A stretch of DNA of 64,000 bases from Pteria penguin (GCA_035048485.1 CM068583.1:62244306-62308305); one strand, 5' to 3'; positions 25,301-36,469 are shown, counted from the first letter of the stretch. Notes: generated by a model from the sequence alone, not told the origin. A program made the numbers and translations.

Positions 25301-28300
25301 CATAGACATTGGTGTGATAGACAGAACATAAACAATGGTGTGATAGACAGAACATAAACATTTGTGTGATAGACAGAACATAGACATTGGTGTGATAGAC
25401 AGAACATAAACATTGGTGTGATAGACAGAACATAAACAATGGTGAGATAGACAGAACATAGACATTGGTGAGATAGACAGAACATAAACATTGGTGTGAT
25501 AGACAAAACATAAACATTGGTGTGATAGACAGAACATAGACATTGGTGTGATAGACAGAACATAGACATTGGTGTGATAGACAGAACATAAACATTGGTG
25601 TGATAGACAGAACATAAACATTGGTGAGATAGACAGAACATAAACATTGGTGTGATAGACAGAACATAAACATTGGTGTGATAGATTGAACATAAACAAT
25701 GGTGTGATAGACAGAACATAAACATTGGTGTGATAGACAGAACATAAACATTGGTGTGATAGACAGAACATAAACAATGGTGTGATAGACAGAACATAAA
25801 CATTGGTGTGATAGACAGAACATAACAATGGTGTGATAGACAGAACATAAACAATGGTGAGATAGACAAACATAAACATTGGTGTGATAGACAGAACATA
25901 AACATTGGTGTGATAGACAGAACATAAACAATGGTGTGATAGACAGAACATAAACATTGGTGTGATAGACAGAACATAAACATTGGTGTGATAGACAGAA
26001 CATAAACATTGGTGTGATAGACAGAACATAAACATTGGTGTGATAGACAGAACATAGACATTGGTGTGATAGACAGAACATAGACATTGGTGTGATAGAC
26101 AAACATAAACATTGGTGTGATAGACAGAACGTAAACATTGGTGTGATAGACAGAACATAAACATTGGTGTGATAGACAGAAAATAAACAATGGCGAGATA
26201 GACAGAACATAAACACTGGTGTGATAGACAGAACATAAACATTGGTGTGATAGACAGAACATAGACATTGGTGTGATAGACAGAACATAAACAATGGTGA
26301 GATAGACAGAACATAAACATTGGTGTGATAGACAGAACATAGACATTGGTGTGATAGACAAACATAAACATTGGTGTGATAGACAGAACGTAAACATTGG
26401 TGTGATAGACAGAACATAGACATTGGTGTGATAGACAGAACATAAACAATGGCGAGATAGACAGAACATAAACAATGGTGTGATAGACAGAACGTAAACA
26501 TTGGTGTGATAGACAGAACATAAACATTGGTGTGATAGACAGAACATAAACAATGGCGAGATAGACAGAACATAAACAATGGTGTGATAGACAGAACATA
26601 AACATTGGTGTGATAGACAGAACATAAACATTGGTGTGAAAGACAGAACGTAAACATTGGTGTGATAGACAGAACATAAACATTGGTGTGATAAACAAAC
26701 ATAAACATTGGTGTGATAGACAGAACATAAACAATGGTGAGATAGACAGAACATAGACATTGGTATGATAGACACAACATAAACATTGGTGTGATAATCT
26801 TAGTAAAGGGCTTTATCCTGTGTCTTGATGGAATATGAATATATCCTATCTATTGCGTGTCCATACCTGCTGTAATCCTGTTTTATGAATATTCTTGTGC
26901 AGTACATAAAGGATCTGAAATGAATTTTTCCTTAAATAAAGATTGTGAACACAAGGTGTCATTTGAAGTCCCCTAGCTTATGATTTTGATGAAATGTGGT
27001 TGTTTTAAAATTTAGTCACTAGGCATTTCCCTCCTTGATACCTGCAACATACTAGTGTGCGACTCACAGTACTTGATACTTACAAGTTACAGAAAGTATG
27101 TCATCTGTGACATTTGGCACTATCTTACTTCAGTTGATCAGTGGCTGTCAGTCATATAGTGTTAGTACCTGTGTATCATATGATAAATTAATAAAATAGT
27201 ATTAATACACTTCTTGATGACCTTTATATTATGTGAATAATTCTATTATCAGATAGAAGTTGAATGTATGGCTCATGTCAGACATCTAACAGCTCTACGT
27301 AGTTATCTCGTCTTGTGGTTTCTATTTATTTAATTAACCTATTAACCAAGAAGTAAAAACCCAAAGTATGAATCAAATACATGTAATTGATTGTACATAT
27401 AAATTACAATTTTAGATCAGATGTATATTGACGAATACAACATCATTTTCCTCTTTCAAAACTTAAGAAGTAAAATAAATAACAATAACAAAAATTTGAA
27501 ATGTTTTGAAAACCATTAAGGTTAATGTATTATTGTCTTTTTGATTTGATGCCGTGGTAAGTATTATGGTAAATTTTTCATGCTTTTTGAAAAAAAAGCC
27601 AGCATGACTGAGTGGATAAGGTGTTAAGCTTGTAGCATAGCTGTCCTGTATTTGATTGCCACCTTAGGCACACCGGTGTCCTGTCTGTGGATGAGGCAGT
27701 AAAAGCCGAGGTTCCGTGTCAAAAGTAGGCATGACACGTAAAAGATTCCTCATTGCTTCTGCTGGGTCTGTTGCAAAGGTAGAAATTTCTATGCTACGCA
27801 TTAGGTAGGTGCCATCACCATATATGTGAAATAATTGGGAATTGACATAGTACAGTCATAAATCAATCAATCTTTTTGATGAGAAATTGTTTTAAATGAA
27901 TATTTAATATATTGGTGTATGATCTTCTTTGGACATTAACAGGGCAGATGTAATCTTACTGTGCTTTAGTGTTGTCAAGCCAAATTCACTGCGCAACATA
28001 CAAAAGGTTTGGCTTAAAGAAATACAGTCTTGTTGTCCAGCTACTCCGATAGTGGTAGTAGGTACCCAGGCAGACATGAGGTTTATGTATAAAGACAACA
28101 CATACAAAACTATGAACAAAGGCATGTTATATAGGTGAGGTATAATTAAAATATGAGTTAAATGTAAACAAAACATGATGATCCTTTCTCATAATGAAAC
28201 TCTTATTCTATGCCAAACTATTCAAAATGGTCATCTTTGAGGAATATTTTGAAAAAAACTAATCCTACAATAATCAAAGTTGTATTAGATTTGTGTATAT

Positions 28301-31300
28301 TCTGATTGAGTGATGCTGTCAAGACATTTTTACTCTAGTTTCTGTTGTAAATATACAATACAGTCCAGGTGTTTTGTAATTTTTCCACCCACCACAGTGG
28401 GCCACATCCAGGTGTATTTTCAAGAATTACACAATACACATTAGTGCATCACATGATAAATTCTAGGCATTTAATTGTTTAACGCCAGGGATACTCTGAA
28501 GTGATAGTGCCCAGTCACTATTGTGCGGAACGACGGGTACTATCACTTTTTGCTATACAAGAGTTATGACGTATCTAAGGAGCACCAGCTGGCTTCTCAA
28601 CGTCACAATGCATTTTGACATCATAACTACATTTTTCGTGATGTAAAAGCACGTAACCATGTTGTAAGACATCCTTTCTAACATTATTTTACTTCACTTC
28701 GATCTCCAAGAAATGGATAACGCACAATTATTTTGCTCCATGAAGGACACCGTTTCCACAGTTAGGTGGTTTTAAGGAGCAAGGGGCTTGTGCAGAAAGG
28801 CAAGTACTGCAATTACTGCAGATTGTAATCAGTTGTAACTCAAGCAGAGGAAAATCGGTCCCTAGGGGGCCTACAATTTTCTTTTTGAAAAGTAGTCATT
28901 TCTCTGAATGCAACAAAAGTAAACATCAAAACCTAAAGAACACACATCTTAACACACATTTTACAAAAACCCTGGTCCTAAAATCTTTATTTTTAGGTTT
29001 TATAACCCTGGTCCCCCAAACTTAACTATAAAGAAATCCAAAACACTTAACAGAAACTTCTGTTGTTTAAAAAGTTGAAAACAATTTTGAAGTCAAATAT
29101 TGAGTATTCACTGTGATAATTGTTATATATATGTATTGTTGACACTTGTTAACAATTAAAGATTCTTATAAGATTAAAAAGAAGCAATTTATTTTATATT
29201 TTGAAAATTACTTTTGTGTCACCTGTAAAATAAAACAGTGCTAAGGGATCCCTTTGTCTGTCTGTCTGTCACACTCTGATACAGCAGCGTAAGGATGGGG
29301 ATGTACATGCAAGTGTGTATGACACAAATCACACCAGCAAAAACATGCAGAAGTTTCTAATACTGGTATGTACATAGGAAATACAATAGTGCATGCAGGG
29401 TGTCATGTGATGCACTAAACCTATTAATGCATATCGCAAGGGCACTATTGCTTTCCAAAGCAATACTATGAGAGCATAGTATTGACCTAAACAGGCATTA
29501 ATAGGTAAATTTGTAATTAATAGAGGTGTGAATAAGCACAGGTAAATTTCCACCTGTGTTCCCACTGTAATTTTGAGTGTTTTTCCCACTGTGTTTTGTG
29601 CAGTTTCTTCAATATATACTATACTGTAATCTGCACTATGATGAGTTTTAGACAAGTTAAAGTTGCTAAATGAAATAACTAAGGCTTGTAGCTATCTTTG
29701 GAGAATACTACTAAATACATAGATGATTGCTTTGGTGGCTATTTGTGATGTCTTAAGAAGCTTCTTTGCAGTAAAAGTGCATGTTAGAACCCTATTCATT
29801 CTGTGGTAAAATTAATATACATCTGACATTCCATTTACATACTACAATGGTAAATATTTATTTCTCAGTAATACGTATTTATAGGGAAATCACAGATTCA
29901 GACATTATTCCTCCAGAAGTTGGCCGACAAGAAGCAAAGGAAATTGGTGCTCCATACTACGAAACAAGTGTACTGACAGAATATGGAATAGAGGAACTCT
30001 TTTTCAATGTTATACGAGCAGCCATGGTGGAAAGGAGAAAACTGAAGTTCTGGAATCCAAGTCTTCGAAGAGTTCAGTATCCATTGATACAGATGCCCAT
30101 GGTGTACCCACAACCGGAGCTCCCTACTATTTGTAATCCTGGTAAATATTTTTATCATACTCAATGAAGTTTTGAAAATTCTGTAATGTATTTGTGCTTA
30201 CTGTCATTTTGTTAATCTACAAGAGATGATGTACATGAAATTGGTAACTCATTGAAACACAAATCTAACAATGTAATATTAAATCATACTAAAGTTAATT
30301 TTCAAAATCTTGTTGTGTGATGTAAATGTCAGATTCATAGATAGATAAAACACATATGCTATATAAAGAGCAAAACATGAATAATTATGAGAGTGATTGA
30401 TAGTATTGAAAAATATGATCCAATCTTATCTCCTTATTTATTAGGATGATGCAAAATCCTAGATTCTGATAAATACCGGTAGACTTCTTATCTCCTCAGT
30501 ATATTTTCTCTACAATACACAAATGTATGTCGCACTTATTCAATTTTGTGTCTCTTAAATTTCAAAATAAAATGCTTGAAGGCCTTATTAGTTTTATTAT
30601 TTATCCCTTTAATATTAAGAGCGATATTTGTTTGCTTTAAGGAATTGTTCAACGTGAAGATTTATCTATTCTGTTACATGGAGAAGGAGACATAGTGTTT
30701 GATGTACAGGGAGCTTTTTTCACAGCACATAAAATTTGTTTAGTTGCTGCTGATTCTTTATTTGAGAATATTCTGATACACACATCTTCCACAGACTGTC
30801 AGAATACAAAACACAATACCAAATCTGAAATCAAGAGATCTGACAGCAAAACTAAGAAAGAGGACAGGAAACACTTGATAGATAATGAAGAATACAATAG
30901 CACAGACTGTCCAGCTATTTTACAACTTGAAAACATAGAAAATGAAACTCATTCCAGTCGACAACTAAATCATCAGGGATTCCTTCTGATTGAAGAAAGG
31001 TCATTTAATGGTCAAATAATAACCATGATAACTGTGAATCGTAATATACCACCAAATCTGTTTCGTTGTGTATTAGACTACCTTTATACAGGTAAATTGA
31101 CTGTGTCTTTGGATTGTTTAGTCGATTTGAAAGAAGTTGCAGATATTCTCACACTGCCCTCACTGTCTCTGAGTATATCTAATATATTATCTAAGGAGGA
31201 ATTTCTCAATGTTCAAGTGGAGAAGCATTTCTACATTGAGAGGAACACTAGATTACTGGAAGTGGGCCTGAACAAGGGACTTCTAACAGGTATCTAATCT

Positions 31301-34300
31301 ACAGTTATATGTTTATGTTCTTGTTTTGTATATAACAGAGGACTTAGTAATAACTCAGAATGGTGATGAGGTCTCTGTTTTTAAAAAATAAATCAGTCTG
31401 TCCAGCAAGTCCTTCGTATTAAAATTACCAGATATTCCAGACTTGTGCCTCTATGCATCTGGTCACCTGCTCTGCACTTTACCATGTCTAGCCCTATAAC
31501 ATTTAAGTAGTCTAGTAAAGAATAGTTAAAATCCATGTCAAGAAATCAGACTACACTAATTGGATGAATAATTTAAAGTTATTTAGTCCTTACTAAAGAT
31601 TCTGGATCTTGCTTAATGCTCCTAAATCATAACTCATGTCTGTACAATTACATCACTAGAATTTAGAATTAACAGAATTAACAATAAATAAGTAAAAGTT
31701 GTGAGTTTTTAGTAAATATTATTGTGAAAAAAACACCTGAAATCCCAGTTTGTTAATGTCAATGACAATGTAGCCAACAGTGCAGCTAGAACTCTCTGTC
31801 AAGTGTAAATTGCAGTCAGACAGGTAGAAAGTTTTGTCTGCATACTTGATTTCTTTGTGTAGTATTGTTCCATTTAGGTTATAAATAATTTAAAGTGAAC
31901 ATTTACTTTCCGAAGACTATGTATTGTGAATGTATTAGGCCAAATGTGTTTTGAAGTTAATGTACTAACTTGCCATTTTGTAAATACATGTACACATAAA
32001 TATTACTTTAGATATACAGTTCCAGTTAGAGGATGGTATTGTGGCAGCTCATAAGCCAATCTTACGAGCAAAATGTGAAATGATGTTTGCCATGTTCAGT
32101 GAGAACTTTGTAGAGGCCAAGGCTGAAAAGGTACTATATTAAAATATATCAACAAAACATGTATATGGAGTGGTTGAGTTTTATTTGTAACAAGGATGTT
32201 AGGGGTCAGAAGTTGTCAAGTCATTTGTAACAAGGATGGTATGGGTCAGAAGTTGTCAAGTCATTTGTAACAAGGATGTTACGGGTCAGAAGTTGTCAAG
32301 TCATTTGTAACAAGGATGTTATGGGTCAGAAGTTGTCAAGTCATTTATAACAAGGATGTTATGGGTCAGAAGTTGTCAAGTCATTTGTCACATGTTTGGT
32401 AAGATCATTTCTCACATGTTTTGTAAGGTCTTTGTCACATGTTTTCTCAGGTCTTTTGTTACATATTTGGTGAGATCTTTGTCACATGTTTGGTAAGATC
32501 TTTGTCACATGTTTTGTAAGGTCATTTGTCACGTGTTTGGTAAGATCTTTGTCACATGTTTTGTAAGGTCATTTGTCACATGTTTGGTATGATCATTTGT
32601 CACATGTTTTGTAAGGTCATTTGTCACATGTTTGGTATGATCATTTGTCACATGTTTTGTAAAGTCATTTGTCACATGATTGGTAAGGTTATTTGTCACA
32701 TTGTTGATAAGGTCATTTATCACATGTTTGGTAAAGTCATTAGTCACATGTTTGGTAAGATCATTCGCCACATGTTTGGTGTGGTCATTTGTCACATGGT
32801 CACTTGTTACATGTTTGGTAAGATCATTTGTCCCAATTCTGTAAGGTGTTTTGTCAAATATTTGGTTTGGTCATTTGTCCCGTTGGATGTACATTTTATA
32901 TCAAAGGTAAAGGTGGCACTTTCGTCTAGTGCAGAAGTAGTGTGCTACAATATAGATTAAAACTTTCTGAAAGTCTAATAATACCGAGGTAACATACATA
33001 TAATTTGATACGTATGGTTTTTCTTGATATGTTTGAAGTATAATGAAGAGAAAGTGTAAAACAAAATACAAATGTTACTTAGTTGCAATTTTCAATGTAA
33101 GAACTTTGTGGGTGAGGGGTAAATATGGCTTACTAACAATTAGAGTGGAGTGATGAATCAAATGTCATTCTGTTTACTTGTAGATCAATTTCCCAGGCAT
33201 GGATAAAATGACATTTCATGCCTTACTGCAGTACCTGTATGTTGGCAGCCTGCCAAGTCTTACCTCTGTAGACATCATTGTCTTAATGGAAGTTGCCAAT
33301 CGACTATGTTTGAACCACCTTATACACCTTCTAGAGTATACTGTGGTACTAGAGCTGATTCTAATGGAGGGAAGGGCAGAGGATATATTAGAGGATGTTC
33401 TGACACTGTTGGAGCCTGCCCAGGTAACGCTTAAATGGTCATTTTGTTGGAGTCTGCTCATCTAACACAGAAATGTATAAACTTCCATCAAGATTTAATA
33501 AAACTTGTAACTAAGATATATAAGATAAAAAATTATTCTACAACCCTCTGATCATCATTGTAAATATTCTTAAAACCTGTCAGTGTATATACTTTTTGTA
33601 TTTGTAGCTACATAATGCAGACAGACTAGCCAATTGGTGTTTGGAGTATGTCAGTCAACACTACGTAGAAGTAACAGAGAGGTTTGAAAAACTGCTTCAA
33701 ATGTTGCAGCCAGAAAATCAAGATTTTATCCTCCAACATCGATGGCCACCAGTATGGTGAGTCTTAAGAAGCAAGACCATTCTACCATGGGAAAGGGGGG
33801 GGAGGCAACTTCCTATATAAAAGTATACAGACGTGCGACTGAAATGGGGTATACTTTTAAGGCCACCCAATATATTAATGGGTATCATTTTCCCTTCAGA
33901 TACATATCAATGGGTATGTTTCTAATCACAAAATAAATGAATAGTTGGAATGGACAAGTATGGTTTTCATTATGGTCAGTATATAAATGGGTATGTTTTC
34001 ATATTTTTACTTTTTGCTCAGTATATGAATGGGTAGGGTGCCAGCGACTTCAGCTCCACATCCGTACCCAAAATCATTGCTGACAGTTACTTTAATCTTG
34101 CCCATATCATTGAACCACATAAAATATAAACGTCATGTTTGGTAAGTGTATGACCACCAAGGTCAATGACTTTTTGACGTTAACCTTGACCTTCATGCCA
34201 ATTATAGGTTTTCTTGTCAGTACTTTTTATGTCATGTGATACCTCAAATCTGTCTTTAGGGATTTAAATGATATTGTAACTCATTCAATGTCAGGACTTA

Positions 34301-35907
34301 GGACTACCTCTTTTGTTTTTGATGAAATTCTGTTTTATTGTTTTGAGTTACGGTACTTTATTTGTTAAAAAGAACCTTTATTCAGGCATATGTTGCCTAT
34401 GTCTTACAATATCTCAATTTTCCCTTGAAAGTTTTAAATGATATTGTAACACATAAAATGTCAGGACTTAGGAAAACCCACTTTATTGTACCCCTGCAAA
34501 CGAAGTTTGGGGGGCTATATTGGAATCACATTGTCCATCTGTCTGTCTGTGCATTTATCTGTCTGTCCAGAAAACTTTAACCTTGGCCATAACTTTTGAA
34601 CCAAAAGAGATGGGCCTTCATACTACACATCTCTATTCCTTGTGGCAAAACCTTTCTGTTGATACAAATGTTTTTAATCCAGTGACCTTGACCTTGATGA
34701 TTTACCATTTATGAAAAACTTAAACCTTGGCCATAACTTTTGAACCAAATGAGATGGGGTATTCATACTAAACATGTGTATTCCTTCTGACAAGACTTTT
34801 CTGTCAGTACCAAATGTTTTTACTCTGTGACCTTGACCTTGACATTTGACATTACTTTTGAACAATTTTAACTTTAGACATAACTTTTGAAACAAAAGAC
34901 TTCATACTACACCTGTGTATTCCTTGTGGCAAAACCTGTCTGTTGGTACCAAAGTTTTTGACCTCATGATCTTTACCTTGGTCTTTGCCCTATTTCGAAT
35001 TTTATTGCCACGGCGGGTATTTGTCCCGTTAGGACAGTTCTAGTTTTTTATGTAATTCAGTTCCATTGTTGCATAGTTATGGTATTTTATATGCTAAAGT
35101 TAGTCTTTATTCAGGCATATATTAATGGTGTCTCACAATAACTAAAGGTTATCAAAAGGATTTTTAAATGGTACCTTAACATATTCAATACACAGACAGA
35201 CTTTTGTTGCCAACAGGGGCATATTGTTTTACAAGCACTTTTTGTTCAAACAACACATTCATGTCATCTTTATTTATTTAAAATTCTAAAGTTGAACTTC
35301 ATGGGATCAAAAGATAGTTTGAGTCAACAGGTATTGAATTAGATGTTGTGTGACAGGTAATTCAGGAAATTATTTTGATTCAACCAAAAGAACAAATTAC
35401 CATTGTTTAAAGTAAGAAAAACCAGTCTGATTGAATCATGATACTAGCTTAATGTATTTGACCCACCTGGTAATGGCAGAACTTTATACAACATTTTGGG
35501 GATATTGTGCTTTTGTCTTTGGTCATGATGACCAAGGCTCTAATGGCATAGAAATGCATGAACACTGCTACAACTTGAGCAAAAACTTGAATGCTATATA
35601 CATAATAAATAAAATGTACCTATAAAATGATGAATTGTTCGTAAATTTTATCAAAACTGAAAAAAAGTAAATGTTTAATGATCTGTGTAGATACATGAAG
35701 ACTGTACAACAAGATTCAATCTATAAACACAGGTATCTAAGAGAGCTGGAATACTATAAAAAATCAGTAAAGGAGGCAGAACCCAAACTACTCATTCAAC
35801 GCAAGACACAGTTTTCAAGATGGCAGAGATGCAAATCTTCTTGTTTTTGCTTAGGAGGTCGGAGAGGAAAGGTTGTGATCCATGACCCTGATGACCTACC
35901 GAACTGA
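22147..35907 (+). CDS. RhoBTB: Rho-related BTB domain-containing protein, nine coding exons
   Basis: Exons 22147-22362, 23539-23642, 27943-28134, 29885-30141, 30642-31289, 32012-32130, 33184-33423, 33608-33756 and 35691-35907 keep frame across all junctions (2142 nt, 713 codons plus stop; vertebrate RhoBTB1/2 are about 700-730). Order: GTPase domain (about 20-225) with P-loop GDSSVGKT (29-36) and FGYH in place of the usual AGQE after Asp92-Thr; first BTB, split by a polar linker (about 300-370); second BTB (about 473-570); BACK-like helices; conserved RWPPVW and a charged C-terminal tail. RhoBTB proteins act as Cullin3 substrate adaptors. The usual NKxD is TQAD (148-151), and there is no CAAX box (ends DDLPN), as expected for this atypical family. 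Oddity: the codon made at the exon 8/9 junction is TGA where Trp is expected. Confidence 0.96.
22363..22802. other. RhoBTB intron 1, first part
   Basis: Carries repeat-like words (GTCTGTCTGTCTGTCC and two GGGGTCAAAAGATCAA-type lines about 170 bp apart), probably a degraded interspersed repeat continuous with R3. Confidence 0.45.
22803..22977 (+). repeat. Dispersed repeat R3, copy 2
   Basis: Matches 16672-16864 in order and orientation (AGAACTTGATATAAACTTC ... CACTGACTGTAAGCTTGTT). Located in RhoBTB intron 1. Confidence 0.85.
23539..23642 (+). CDS. RhoBTB: RhoBTB exon 2
   Basis: 104 nt, encodes VLDRSWCNVDGIRTSLKLWD, then TFGYHDKNRKFAYR. Acceptor ATTACAG, donor GTAAGA. The G3 motif is DTFG rather than DTAG. 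Only about 50 bp separate its donor from the giant 26-mer array. Confidence 0.95.
23690..26796. repeat. Giant 26-bp minisatellite in RhoBTB intron 2, about 120 copies
   Basis: The unit is ACATAAACATTGGTGTGATA plus GACAGA. It begins within about 50 bp of the exon 2 donor and ends abruptly at 26796. Variants are mixed through the array: CATTGG/CAATGG, GTGTG/GTGAG, ATAAAC/ATAGAC, GACAGAACAT/GACAAACAT. The reverse complement has no stop in any frame, and 26 x 3 = 78, so each minus-strand frame runs through 26 residues (MFMFCLSHQCLCSVYHTNVY and on). This yields spurious frames of up to 1059 codons. Confidence 0.97.
27599..27871 (+). mobile_element. tRNA-derived SINE, family A, old copy
   Basis: Diverged copy with head GCCAGCATGACTGAGTGGAT, body CACCGGTGTCCTGTCTGTGG, AAAAGCCGAGGTTCCGTGTC, GGGTCTGTTGCAAAGGT, and tail CATAAATCAATCAATC. 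A possible short duplication CTTTTTGA at 27583 and 27872. Lies in RhoBTB intron 2. Confidence 0.88.
27943..28134 (+). CDS. RhoBTB: RhoBTB exon 3
   Basis: 192 nt: GADVILLCFSVVKPNSL, KEIQSCCPATPIVVVGTQAD and following. The G4 position reads TQAD. Acceptor TTAACAG, donor GTGAGG. Confidence 0.95.
28498..28549. repeat. Short hairpin in RhoBTB intron 3
   Basis: AAGTGATAGTGCCC and GGGTACTATCACTTT are near-perfect inverted arms around about 24 nt. Probably part of a small repeat. Confidence 0.5.
29419..29506. repeat. Nested inverted repeats, three-way-junction-like, in RhoBTB intron 3
   Basis: Outer arms ACCTATTAATGC (29419-29430) and GCATTAATAGGT (29495-29506) are perfect complements. Inside are two perfect hairpins: ATTGCTTT-CC-AAAGCAAT (29447-29464) and CAATACTATG-AGAG-CATAGTATTG (29461-29484). 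The inner two overlap by four bases and so exclude each other in full length. Confidence 0.7.
29885..30141 (+). CDS. RhoBTB: RhoBTB exon 4
   Basis: 257 nt: GRQEAKEIGAPYYETSVLTE (G5 region), then FFNVIRAAMVERRKLKFW, the end of the GTPase domain, and a proline-containing hinge to the first BTB. Acceptor TTATAG, donor GTAAAT. Confidence 0.95.
30142..30641. other. RhoBTB intron 4
   Basis: Nothing recognised besides splice sites. Confidence 0.5.
30642..31289 (+). CDS. RhoBTB: RhoBTB exon 5 (bipartite first BTB)
   Basis: 648 nt. First half of the BTB, DIVFDVQGAFFTAHKICLVA; a Ser/Thr/Lys/Asp-rich linker of about 70 residues; then the second half, NLFRCVLDYLYTGKLTVSLD. A long insertion inside the first BTB is a known trait of the family. 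Donor AACAG|GTATCT. Confidence 0.95.
31290..32011. other. RhoBTB intron 5
   Basis: Nothing recognised besides splice sites. Confidence 0.5.
32012..32130 (+). CDS. RhoBTB: RhoBTB exon 6 (second BTB, first half)
   Basis: 119 nt: DIQFQLEDGIVAAHKPILRA and MFAMFSENFVEAKAEK. Acceptor CTTTAG, donor GTACTA. Confidence 0.95.
32181..32390. repeat. 40-bp minisatellite, 5 copies
   Basis: Unit TCATTTGTAACAAGGATGTT plus ATGGGTCAGAAGTTGTCAAG, highly uniform, in RhoBTB intron 6. Confidence 0.92.
32391..32845. repeat. About 24-bp minisatellite next to the 40-mer
   Basis: Units of about 22-24 bp, TCATTTGTCACATGTTTGGT plus AAGG. It shares TCATTTGT with the adjoining 40-mer, so one array may have arisen from the edge of the other. 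Confidence 0.9.
33184..33423 (+). CDS. RhoBTB: RhoBTB exon 7 (second BTB, second half)
   Basis: 80 codons: TFHALLQYLYVGSLPSLTSV, VANRLCLNHLIHLLEYTVV and the start of the BACK-like region (DVLTLLEPAQ). Acceptor TTGTAG, donor GTAACG. Phase 0 on both sides. Confidence 0.95.
33608..33756 (+). CDS. RhoBTB: RhoBTB exon 8
   Basis: 149 nt: LHNADRLANWCLEYVSQHYV and FILQHRWPPV. The exon ends with TG of the expected Trp codon at a strong GTGAGT donor. If unspliced, the next codons are TGG TGA, so the frame would also stop here. Confidence 0.93.
34130..35050 (+). repeat. Dispersed repeat R4 in RhoBTB intron 8
   Basis: Starts near GTACCCCTGCAAACGAAGTT (34488) and ends with CCCGTTAGGACAGTTCTAGT (35027-35046). 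Inside are three degenerate units of CATAACTTTTGAACCAAA, ATTCCTTGTGGCAAAACC and GTGACCTTGACCTTGA. The stretch from 34130 carries related words. Related fragments are near 21950-22045 and 43500-43715. Confidence 0.7.
35691..35907 (+). CDS. RhoBTB: RhoBTB exon 9 (C-terminal tail)
   Basis: 217 nt in the frame YMKTVQQDSIYKHRYLRELE ... FCLGGRRGKVVIHDPDDLPN, then TGA. It matches the family's short charged tail after WPPVW-Y. The only good acceptor (CTGTGTAG) makes the first exon base A, so TG+A = TGA at the junction. Upstream in-frame alternatives hit TAA. Confidence 0.85.
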
Positions 35908-35994
35908 GAAGAAGCATTTCATTATAATGGGCCGACTGTAAACAATCTCATACCAGGTACTTTAATCAAGTATCAGTTAATATGTGCCACCAGC

Positions 35995-36462
35995 AATACC
36001 AGAACTACATCTGATTGTCTACAGCTTACAACTCATGGTCTGAAATGTACAGCTGATTCATGAGTTATGTTCAATACCAGAACTACATCTGATTGTCTAC
36101 AACTTACAACTCATGGTCTGAAATGTACAGCTGATTCATGAGTTATGTTCAATACCAGAACTACATCTGATTGCCTACAGCTTACAACTCATGGTCTGAA
36201 ATGTACAGCTGATTCATGAGTTATGTTCAATACCAGAACTACATCTGATTGTCTACAGCTTACAACTCATGGTCTGAAATGTACAGCTGATTTATGAGTT
36301 ATGTTCAATACCAGAACTACATCTGATTGCCTACAGCTTACAACTCATGGTTTGAAATGTACAGCTGATTTATGAGTTATGTTCAATACCAGAACTACAT
36401 CTGTTTGCCTACAACTTACAACTCATGGTTTGAAATGTACAGCTGATTCATGAGTTATGTTC
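35995..36462 (+). repeat. 78-bp tandem repeat, exactly 6 copies, in the RhoBTB 3' region
   Basis: Unit AATACCAGAACTACATCTGA ... GATTCATGAGTTATGTTC, 78 bp, starting 88 bp after the RhoBTB stop and before any AATAAA. It should therefore be in the 3'UTR if transcription runs to 36.9 kb. Copies differ by a few substitutions. Confidence 0.95.
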
Positions 36463-36469
36463 TGCTTGT

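Noticed and set aside
23607..26786. A 1059-codon minus-strand ORF and overlapping long frames
   Set aside because: They are products of the stop-free 26-mer array; all three frames give the same rotated repeat, with no splice context or family similarity.
23690..26796. Possible CRISPR-like array
   Set aside because: Units are contiguous with no unique spacers, and the DNA is clearly animal.
35671..35690. Alternative start MFNDLCR for the last RhoBTB exon
   Set aside because: The ATG lies inside the intron just before the acceptor; an in-frame TAA precedes it and the family aligns only from YMK.
33757..35690. Selenocysteine decoding of the RhoBTB junction TGA
   Set aside because: The family has Trp at this position, and no SECIS-like structure was recognised in the 3' region.
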